Source: Clostridiales bacterium (GTDB lineage Bacteria; Bacillota; Clostridia; Christensenellales; DTU072). From it: a stretch of DNA of 32,309 nt. How positions within the stretch are numbered: the first letter of the stretch is position 1; the number at the start of each line of letters is the position of its first letter. The DNA is taken from the NCBI GenBank assembly GCA_012799455.1, contig JAAZLE010000022.1:1-32309 (forward strand). Reading direction: 5' to 3'. Below the pieces are notes generated by a model. The model saw only the letters and a list, made by a program, of their open reading frames with translations, ran no database searches and was not told the DNA's origin. Below, in pieces: positions 16,635-22,639 of this stretch. Position numbers and translations under genes: made by a program.

Positions 16635-17159
16635 TTATTTAATTCTCGTGTAACTTTTAGATATCCTTCCAAAAAGTTGCGCTTCTGCTATTAAATCTCC
16701 TTTTGGAATCCCTCCAGCAGTTGTGGTATTAACTAGTTCTATAAGTCCACCAAAACCACCACCTGATAAATATGCAAAGCTCACGTTTGCCGTACCTGCC
16801 TTATATGTACCGTGTTGAACAACCTTCATTCCATCTTGTTCAAGCGAAATTATAGCTCTTTCTAGATTTCTCACATTGTACATAATATGATGAAAATCGC
16901 CTTCTGGATTCCTCTCAAGTATTTCGGAGTAAGCGTTCCTTGAGCCTCGTGTTTGTATGAGTTCTATTTTTGTAAACCCTTTTCCTCCTACAATTATACG
17001 CAAGTCAGAATCAACCTTTTTACCTTCATAAAGCATCTCAAGGTCGTCTATATTAATTTCATACCATTTTTTGATTCCAAAAATTTCACTGAAGCGATCC
17101 ATTGCGGCATCCGCATCTTTAACAACTATTCCAACATGTCCAATCTTTTTAAGTTTCAT
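16635..17159 (-). CDS. VOC-superfamily (glyoxalase / methylmalonyl-CoA epimerase-like) protein
   Basis: A 174-aa protein with two beta-alpha-beta-beta-beta modules. Likely metal ligands are His8 (KIGHVGIVV), Glu66 (KIELIQ), His90 (GDFHHIMYNV) and Glu141 (GLIELV), as in glyoxalase I and methylmalonyl-CoA epimerase. The length is above the roughly 135 aa of a plain epimerase, with an extra C-terminal stretch. I chose ATG 17159 because AGAGG lies 6 nt upstream; a GTG two codons earlier abuts the SD. First gene of the VOC-FAD-PIG-L transcript. Substrate unknown. Confidence 0.82.
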   Translation of the reverse strand: MKLKKIGHVGIVVKDADAAMDRFSEIFGIKKWYEINIDDLEMLYEGKKVDSDLRIIVGGKGFTKIELIQTRGSRNAYSEILERNPEGDFHHIMYNVRNLERAIISLEQDGMKVVQHGTYKAGTANVSFAYLSGGGFGGLIELVNTTTAGGIPKGDLIAEAQLFGRISKSYTRIK

Positions 17160-17205
17160 TTTCACCCTCTACAATGTTATTTTGTTGAACTTACAACTTA
17201 CTGAA

Positions 17206-17234
17206 ATTATATCATTTTAAGTATTGATAGTAAA
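17206..17234 (-). promoter_or_regulatory. Promoter of the VOC-FAD-PIG-L unit
   Basis: Minus strand TTTACT (17229-17234), 17-bp spacer, extended TGA-TATAAT (-10 at 17206-17211). It lies about 50 nt upstream of ATG 17159. Confidence 0.65.
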
Positions 17235-17300
17235 TATATAGGCATTTGTAGCATAGCCTACTTTTACTTTTTATTTTACTTTACTCTATCGTATGCCTTG

Positions 17301-17330
17301 TTGTCTTAACTAGATTAAAAATGCTATCCT
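17301..17330 (+). promoter_or_regulatory. Weak candidate promoter of the tyrosine phosphatase gene
   Basis: TTGTCT, 18-bp spacer, TATCCT on the plus strand, about 98 nt upstream of ATG 17428. It is the best match in the divergent region, but only moderate. Confidence 0.35.
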
Positions 17331-17427
17331 ATACATACTTTTATTCGCACTGTTTAGCAGAAAAGCAATAAGCTTTAAAAAGGTCGGTTATGTGCTGATT
17401 AAAGTGTATAAGACTTGGAGGAAAAGT

Positions 17428-18171
17428 ATGAGAACGCTATTTAACTTTAGAGATTTAGGTGGAATTGTTGCAGAAGATGGTCGGAAGGTCAAAAAAGGTC
17501 TGCTTTTTAGAAGTGGCAACTGGGATAACACCACCGAAGAAGATATTGAATTTTTAAAGTCACTAAATATCAAAAACGTGTTTGACTATAGGGACAATGA
17601 AGAAGTCCCCAGCACCGCACCATATGATAAAGCTGGCGTTAAGTATAACCATTACCCCACTGCTTCTCGTACTGAAAAACTGTTAAAGTTACAAAAAGCT
17701 GGTCTTTTGAAAAAAATCAGAGCTACTATCACCTATGAAGACATGGCCATAACATATGCAAACCTTCCTTTCGACAATCCCGGATACGAAGCCATGGTTG
17801 AAGCCATAAAAACTAAAGACGTCCCTTTGTTACAACATTGCTTTGCAGGAAAAGATAGAGCAGGTGTCGGTGTCGCAATTGCCCTTATGGTTCTTGGTGT
17901 TTCCAGAGAAGAAATCATGAAAGATTATCTTGCAAGTAAAGAATATGAAAAGGAATTTTTATTTCTGCCGATGCGCTGGCTCCCAGCCTGGATACGGAAA
18001 ATAGCTTTAAAACGCGGCGAAGTTCTTTTCACTGTTGACCCAATGCTATTAAATGCCACATTTGATGCAATAGATGCAAAATATGGTGATACAAATACTT
18101 TCCTGAAAGAAGAATATGGTCTAAACCCTGAAGATTTAACCGAAATTAGAGACTATTATCTAGAAAACTAA
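17428..18171 (+). CDS. Tyrosine-protein phosphatase (HCxxGKDR type)
   Basis: A 247-aa protein of the Y_phosphatase3 group. It starts FNFRDLGGI and has the P-loop HCFAGKDRAGVG (His137, nucleophile Cys138, Lys142, Asp143, Arg144). In related bacterial enzymes such as LipA and MptpB this loop acts on phosphotyrosine and phosphoinositides. There is no signal peptide, so it should be cytosolic unless exported another way. ATG 17428 is chosen because TTGGAGG lies 7 nt upstream; the 12 codons before it have no SD. It is transcribed divergently from the VOC unit. Confidence 0.9.
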   Translation: MRTLFNFRDLGGIVAEDGRKVKKGLLFRSGNWDNTTEEDIEFLKSLNIKNVFDYRDNEEVPSTAPYDKAGVKYNHYPTASRTEKLLKLQKAGLLKKIRATITYEDMAITYANLPFDNPGYEAMVEAIKTKDVPLLQHCFAGKDRAGVGVAIALMVLGVSREEIMKDYLASKEYEKEFLFLPMRWLPAWIRKIALKRGEVLFTVDPMLLNATFDAIDAKYGDTNTFLKEEYGLNPEDLTEIRDYYLEN

Positions 18172-18434
18172 CTTAAAAAAGCATATTCCCAAATACTATA
18201 TATTTACCATATTTTCTTTATTCTAATCGCATATTTTGAAAATTTTTGAAAAATATTTTTATGCAATTATTTGCATATTGATTTTAATATATGAAATAAT
18301 CTTGCATATTTAAGAGTTTTTATACATTTTGACTAAAAAATCCACTGCGTTAGAATGCGTTAAAAAATCAAATATTGACAAGGGTACGCTTAAATGCTAA
18401 ACTTTAATAAAGTAAATAAAGGAGGAGAAAGCTA
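18172..18434. other. AT-rich spacer between the phosphatase and the 77-aa protein gene
   Basis: No gene seen. The sequence is extremely AT-rich with A and T runs and several GCATAT/TGCA steps, likely curved DNA. Its right end holds a direct repeat TGCGTTA (18346-18352 and 18356-18362, 10-bp phase) just before a near-consensus promoter. Confidence 0.6.
18375..18403 (+). promoter_or_regulatory. Strong promoter of the 77-aa / 120-aa gene pair
   Basis: TTGACA (18375-18380), 17-bp spacer, TAAACT (18398-18403), followed by AAAGGAGGAG before ATG 18435. Curved AT-rich DNA upstream may act as an UP element. Confidence 0.8.
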
Positions 18435-18668
18435 ATGAAATCTTTTATTAGCGCTATGGACAAGCTACCAAAGATAGTCAAGATTATTCTTGCACTGCCT
18501 TTCTTAGACATAGTATGGGTTGTATACCGTTTGATTAAGAGCATTTCAAAGAAGAATACACTTGGTATTGTTCTTGCTATATTGCTACTAATATTTGGTA
18601 TTCCTTTCCTATGGCTAATCGATATCATAACCATTATTATTAGTGACAAAGTTCTTTGGTTAGATTAG
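18435..18668 (+). CDS. Small two-span membrane protein, function unknown
   Basis: A 77-aa protein with an amphipathic start (MKSFISAMDKLPKIVKI), a first hydrophobic span (about 15-34), a basic loop (IKSISKKN) and a second longer hydrophobic stretch (about 42-70) ending WLIDIITIIISDK. Reality is supported by a near-perfect SD and a consensus promoter. It resembles anonymous clostridial small membrane proteins I have seen before, but I cannot name a family. It ends in TAG and lies 84 nt before the 120-aa gene, with which it shares a strong promoter and terminator. Confidence 0.85.
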   Translation: MKSFISAMDKLPKIVKIILALPFLDIVWVVYRLIKSISKKNTLGIVLAILLLIFGIPFLWLIDIITIIISDKVLWLD

Positions 18669-18712
18669 TAGTATGAAATCAACTTGCCTAAATAACAGGC
18701 ATTATTAAATCT

Positions 18713-18726
18713 TAGCGAAAGCTAAA
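18713..18726 (+). promoter_or_regulatory. GAAA-capped hairpin and A tract in the leader of the 120-aa gene
   Basis: TTAGC-GAAA-GCTAA forms a 5-bp stem with a GNRA loop, then an A-rich run and AGGAGG before the next gene. A shorter stem TGCCT/AGGCA lies just upstream. These may stabilise or separate the 3' part of the transcript and help strong translation. Confidence 0.4.
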
Positions 18727-18752
18727 CAAAAAAAAAAGGAGGATTAAAAATC

Positions 18753-19115
18753 ATGGCAGAATTAAACATTCAAGGCACAAGCCGTACATTTGAAGAAAAA
18801 CTAGCAGCACTAGATGCAGACAAGAAGGCAGCATTTGAGCAAATTCAAGCAGCCCTTCTCGCAAAGAAAGGTGTAAAAGAGAGAGTAAGCAAAAAGTATC
18901 TAACTTTCAACCGTGGAAGAGAACAAATTGCAAGAATCAGCATCATCTCAACAAGCCTACGCGTACACTTAGCAGTAGATCTAGACGAGTACAAAGAGCA
19001 AACTTGGATGAAAGACTATTCAGGCAAAGTTGCTTATGAAAGAGTACCAGGAATGGTCAGAGTCTCTTCACCACTAGCAGTAAGAAGAATTCTAGCAATT
19101 ATAGAAAAACTATAA
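18753..19115 (+). CDS. Conserved 120-aa soluble protein, function unknown
   Basis: A 120-aa, Ala/Lys-rich, charged protein. An N-terminal helical half (FEEKLAALDADKKAAFEQIQ) is followed by a conserved-looking core (KGVKERVSKKYLTFNRGREQ, RISIISTSLRVHLAVDLDEY, YERVPGMVRVSSPLAVRRIL). The core resembles a small domain that recurs in clostridial proteins of unknown function (pattern KGVKSRISxKxxSFRxGRxQIAKI...LYLALDPxEY); this is from memory and unverified. AAGGAGG, the A-rich leader and a strong terminator suggest high expression. Partner of the membrane protein upstream. Confidence 0.8.
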   Translation: MAELNIQGTSRTFEEKLAALDADKKAAFEQIQAALLAKKGVKERVSKKYLTFNRGREQIARISIISTSLRVHLAVDLDEYKEQTWMKDYSGKVAYERVPGMVRVSSPLAVRRILAIIEKL

Positions 19116-19143
19116 TTTAAAATTTCTTAAACTGAAGTAAAAG

Positions 19144-19167
19144 AGCCACCCAAGCGGTGGCTTTTTT
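19144..19167 (+). terminator. Rho-independent terminator of the 120-aa gene
   Basis: Perfect 7-bp stem AGCCACC/GGTGGCT with loop CAAGC, followed by T6. It lies 28 nt after the stop. The loop and 3' arm recur near 21008 without the 5' arm. Confidence 0.92.
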
Positions 19168-19173
19168 GTTATA
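19151..19173 (+). repeat. 23-bp direct repeat, left copy
   Basis: Begins CAAGCGGTGGC, then T6 and GTTATA. Identical over 23 bp to 21008-21030. Similarity continues (ATTTGC) after an 11-nt insertion in the right copy. Forms the loop and 3' arm of the terminator here. Confidence 0.85.
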
Positions 19174-19336
19174 TTTGCAGTTGATTTTCGATATTTTAGC
19201 TATTTTCGCTATCGCCCTGCACTACTTAAGATTAAACTTTCACACTTATTTATATTGTTTCTAATTAGAATCTTCAGCCTTATATAGTAATTTTATATAC
19301 AAAACTGTTTTTATTTATTACTGTATAATACTTGGT

Positions 19337-20413
19337 TTATGTTGAAATAGCATATTTTGTTCTTAATACATTATATTTCCAATCATCGTAACGTATAAAT
19401 CCATCTTTTTGTAATCTTCCTAAAACAATACTTGGATCTCGGTCAATTCTATTTGCAAATTCTTTTATTTTTACTATAGAAAAATCATTTGCCTCAACAA
19501 ACCGAGTATACTCAGCTTGAGGAATTAAAGAGTTTTCTGCATATAAATTTGCTTTTTCTTCCACTGCGCCTGATTCATTTTCAAAAGAGATGCCGAAATC
19601 TCTATTTATTATGTGCCCTATTTCATGGAATAATGTAAACCAAAAAGAATCTGAGTTATTATTTCTATCATTGACCATAAGCATTATATGATCCCCCAGT
19701 TTCTTTGTAGCACCATTAATTTTTGACCCCGGTATGTTGGGCAATACAATTAAATCAACACCCGATTCCTTAAACGCCTTCTTAATCAATCCATAAAATT
19801 CATTATGTTTTTTAGTCAACGATAAAGCATAGTCGACTGACTGTAAAAACTTGTTTTTATCGTACTTAGGAAAATCTTTTTTTGTCAACGATAAATTTGT
19901 TGCTATTTGAACCATAATATTTGCACGAACAATACTAGCTTCGGACTGTTCTAATGCAGGTCGTCTAAAATTAACATACATATCTGTATTTTTAAAAACA
20001 GTCAAAGACGAAACATGCAAAAACTCTCTAACATTTTTAATCTGCTCATCGGTTTTTTGGGGGATGTCTGGTAAGCCAAAATTATCTCTAAAATATGAAT
20101 ATTTGATATATTTAAACACTTCTTTTTCTGCATCTAATTCCTTTTCGCGATTAAACCTAACAATTAAACTATCATACTCTGTCTGTAAATTTAACCAGTA
20201 TTGAACAGATGTACCAATCAGTCGAGATAATTTATTTGCGATATCTACTGAAATACTTTGGCCTCCCCTAACTATATAGCTAATATTTTTAGGAGTGGTT
20301 CCAAGTCTATTTGCAAAATCTTCCTGTGTTAAACCAAGTTCGTCAATGTATTCCTTTATGTAATAGCCTGGATGAAATGCAATTTTATTTCCAAATTCTA
20401 CATAATTACTCAT
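19337..20413 (-). CDS. HigA-like antitoxin: HTH fused to ImmA/IrrE metallopeptidase
   Basis: A 358-aa protein. Residues 10-80 form a HigA/XRE-type HTH (HPGYYIKEYIDELGLTQEDF, ISYIVRGGQSIS). The C-terminal half holds an ImmA/IrrE-type zinc peptidase with HEIGH (His263, Glu264, His267) and a downstream VEEKANLYAENSL helix giving the third ligand. Such proteins repress their TA operon and neutralise a RelE/HigB-type toxin. ATG 20413 lies inside the last codons of the frame-corrected toxin gene (8-bp overlap), so the two are translationally coupled; GAGGTG is 10 nt upstream. The gene appears intact although its toxin is not. Confidence 0.85.
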   Translation of the reverse strand: MSNYVEFGNKIAFHPGYYIKEYIDELGLTQEDFANRLGTTPKNISYIVRGGQSISVDIANKLSRLIGTSVQYWLNLQTEYDSLIVRFNREKELDAEKEVFKYIKYSYFRDNFGLPDIPQKTDEQIKNVREFLHVSSLTVFKNTDMYVNFRRPALEQSEASIVRANIMVQIATNLSLTKKDFPKYDKNKFLQSVDYALSLTKKHNEFYGLIKKAFKESGVDLIVLPNIPGSKINGATKKLGDHIMLMVNDRNNNSDSFWFTLFHEIGHIINRDFGISFENESGAVEEKANLYAENSLIPQAEYTRFVEANDFSIVKIKEFANRIDRDPSIVLGRLQKDGFIRYDDWKYNVLRTKYAIST

Positions 20414-20779
20414 AATGTTCACTCACCTCTTTTATTTCAACAATTCTAACATTCATAGCAATCTCATCAATATTACAAGGAACAAATGGTTGTTCGTTCT
20501 CATCTAATGGTTCCAAAATTATTCTCCATTTTTCTCGAATTGTTTTAACGTCAATTGCGAAAAACCATCAAAATTTTTTCCTTTTCCCTTATTAATCAAC
20601 TTATGAAAGCGCATTTGTTTCTGCACAATGATATCCTTTATATTTTCCGCTTGATTTAGCGCATTTATTCTCGAAAGCAAAGAAATCGCCAACGCTTTTT
20701 GACCACCAAAAAACTTCATAGCTTTCTTCAAATCATTGCAAATTTCTTTAACTTTAGCATCTTTGTATATAACTCTCAA
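20406..20779 (-). pseudogene. HigB-like (RelE/ParE superfamily) toxin, frameshifted
   Basis: Read from TTG 20779 (AGAGGT 7-8 nt upstream) the frame gives a HigB-type N terminus (VIYKDAKVKEICNDLKKAMK, LLSRINALNQAENIKDI, MRFHKL). After residue 73 (KNFDGF) it runs into 13 unrelated residues and TAA at 20519. Shifting the frame by one base at a T5 run restores FAIDVKTIREKWRIILEPLD, NEQPFVPCNIDEIA and VRIVEIKEVSEHYE, ending at 20406 and overlapping the antitoxin start. The corrected toxin would be 124 aa, the normal family size. HigB-type toxins are ribosome-dependent mRNA nucleases. Loss of one T, a phase-variable tract, -1 slippage or a base-call error could each explain it. Confidence 0.88.
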
Positions 20780-20802
20780 GAAAGAACCTCTTGCAAAACA
20801 TT

Positions 20803-20853
20803 AGATTACCCATCAGGTAATCTGATTATATCCTGTTATAATAAAGTTGTCAA
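20803..20853 (-). promoter_or_regulatory. Consensus promoter and operator of the toxin-antitoxin operon
   Basis: Minus strand TTGACA (20848-20853), exactly 17 bp, TATAAT (20825-20830): a perfect consensus. Just downstream is a perfect inverted repeat AGATTACC-N5-GGTAATCT (20803-20810 and 20816-20823) covering the likely transcription start. This is the usual layout for repression by the HTH antitoxin. Confidence 0.88.
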
Positions 20854-21007
20854 TAGCAATTATCTCTATCATGAAAAATAAAATACAATGTAGACTATTC
20901 ACGTTAAATATAATTTATAAACTCTTATCTAAATGTATAAAATATTCTGGTAAGTTAAATAACTAACTAATGAGTTTTATTTTCATAAAAACCCTTGTTA
21001 AAGTCTT

Positions 21008-21030
21008 CAAGCGGTGGCTTTTTTGTTATA
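21008..21030 (+). repeat. 23-bp direct repeat, right copy
   Basis: Exact copy of 19151-19173. The 5' arm of the terminator hairpin is missing, so it cannot act as a terminator. A 10-bp palindrome ATAGCGCTAT (21028-21037) overlaps its end and is absent from the left copy. Confidence 0.85.
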
Positions 21031-21062
21031 GCGCTATTATATTTGCGACTATATGATTTCTA

Positions 21063-22352
21063 TTAAATGACAGTTTTATCTAGCAGGAAATCTATTATAT
21101 TGATATGCAATATACCATCGTTATCATACCATCTTTTTCCAACATCTCTACGTATTATTATTTTAGGAAATGAGTCTTGGATTAGAGAAAAAGGCCTTTT
21201 TTCAATGTGTTGTTTTTCTTCATTATCAATAATATATGTAGATTGTATATACACCTTTTTCCCTCCCAAGGTGGCGACAAAGTCAATTTCTCTTGGCAGC
21301 CTTACAGAATTAGCATTATTGTTTACTACCCTTTCATGTACCACCCCAACATCGACTGAAAAACCCCTAATGATTAGTTCGTTATAGATGATATTTTCCA
21401 TAATATGAGTGATTTCTTGTTGCCTAAATCCAAGTCGCGCATTTCTTAATCCAATATCTTCTGCATAATATTTATTAGGAAAATCAAAGTACGACTTCCC
21501 TTTTACATCATATCTTTTACTTTCAGAAAATAAAAATGCATCTTGTAAATGTGTTATATATGCTCTTATTGTGTTTGAAGATACGTCTGTATTTAATTTG
21601 GATTTTAGTGTATTACGAAGTTTATTAGGATTAGTTAAAGAACCTATAGACGAACAAAGCAAATCTATAATATGTTCTAAAACATCTTGCCTTTCAATTT
21701 TTCTTCTTTCAACAATATCTTTTATGTATACTTCGCTAAATAGCGATTTTAAATAATGCATTTTTGCGGCATCATTAGGTCTAGAAATAATGAGTGGCAT
21801 ACCGCCATAAACTGAGTAGTCATTAAAAGCTACTAAAGAGTCTCCCCCAACAGCAGAAAAATATTCCGAAAAGCTCAGCGGATGTACTCTTATCTCGCTA
21901 GCACGCCCTCTAAATTGCGTCAAAATATCTGATGATAATAACTTTGAGTTGCTCCCAGTAACATAAATATCTAAATTGGCTATGCTATTTAGATCATTTA
22001 ATGCATCATAAAACGAAATTTTAGCACCGTCTGGATTATATGGATTAGCGACAACATCACTCATTTGAATTTCATCTATGAATAAATAGAAAGGCTTATC
22101 TTTTTTAGACACAATGCCTCTTACATAAGAAGCTAATTCCAAAGGATTTCTGTACTTTATGTCTTTTGCTAAATCTAGTTCAATTGAAATAATTTGGTCT
22201 TCTGTGATACCGCTTGCCAGTAAATGATTTCGATAAATTTTATTTAGCAAATAAGATTTACCAGAACGCCTAAGACCAGTTATAACTTTAACTAATCCAT
22301 CAAATTTATATGCAATTAGTTGATTTAAATAATAATCTCTTTTTATTTCCAT
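21063..22352 (-). CDS. AAA-family ATPase with DUF4143 C-terminal domain (AAA_14), type 1
   Basis: A 429-aa protein. Walker A GLRRSGKS (26-33), Walker B YLFIDEIQ (89-96), a sensor-like YVTGSNSKLL segment, then a winged-helix/DUF4143 part with a nuclease-like C-terminal core (REIDFVA..GKKVYIQSTY). This large family is common in gut bacteria and archaea, usually single, with no agreed function; nuclease or TA-like roles have been suggested. I chose ATG 22352 (EIKRDYYLNQL, the normal family start). An ATG 78 nt upstream falls on the predicted -35. Convergent with nothing; it ends 33 nt right of the 23-bp repeat. Confidence 0.85.
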   Translation of the reverse strand: MEIKRDYYLNQLIAYKFDGLVKVITGLRRSGKSYLLNKIYRNHLLASGITEDQIISIELDLAKDIKYRNPLELASYVRGIVSKKDKPFYLFIDEIQMSDVVANPYNPDGAKISFYDALNDLNSIANLDIYVTGSNSKLLSSDILTQFRGRASEIRVHPLSFSEYFSAVGGDSLVAFNDYSVYGGMPLIISRPNDAAKMHYLKSLFSEVYIKDIVERRKIERQDVLEHIIDLLCSSIGSLTNPNKLRNTLKSKLNTDVSSNTIRAYITHLQDAFLFSESKRYDVKGKSYFDFPNKYYAEDIGLRNARLGFRQQEITHIMENIIYNELIIRGFSVDVGVVHERVVNNNANSVRLPREIDFVATLGGKKVYIQSTYIIDNEEKQHIEKRPFSLIQDSFPKIIIRRDVGKRWYDNDGILHINIIDFLLDKTVI

Positions 22353-22374
22353 CTCGCCACCGCTTTGAACATTT

Positions 22375-22430
22375 GAGCCCAAATGGGCTCTACTTTTCAT
22401 TATAATACCATAATTACCAGGGTATATCAA
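22375..22430 (-). promoter_or_regulatory. Promoter and leader palindrome of the type 1 ATPase gene
   Basis: Minus strand TTGATA (22425-22430), 17-bp spacer, TATTAT (22402-22407). About 12 bp after the -10 begins the perfect palindrome GAGCCCA-AA-TGGGCTC (22375-22390), in the first transcribed bases. It may be an operator or a 5' stabilising stem. Confidence 0.6.
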
Positions 22431-22604
22431 TATTTTATGTTTTTATTTTGATTGAGAAAAGCTAGCATTATTATGTGATATATCTACCTTATCATTAGTT
22501 GTAATATGAAAAGCTCTAAAACCAATTATATTTTTCACTTTATCCTTAAGAAGCGTCGTCACAAACAGAATACTTTCGTGAATGATAATAAATATATTTT
22601 TTGA

Positions 22605-22610
22605 TATAAT
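22605..22610 (+). promoter_or_regulatory. Extended -10 promoter of the GH127-like gene
   Basis: TGA-TATAAT with a poor -35, about 30 nt upstream of ATG 22640. AGAGGA supplies the SD. Confidence 0.6.
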
Positions 22611-22639
22611 CAATTTATAAAAAGAATAATAGAGGATTT

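Noticed and set aside
22353-22430. Longer N terminus for the type 1 ATPase from ATG 22430
   Set aside because: That ATG falls on the predicted -35, and the extra 26 residues do not look like the family start.
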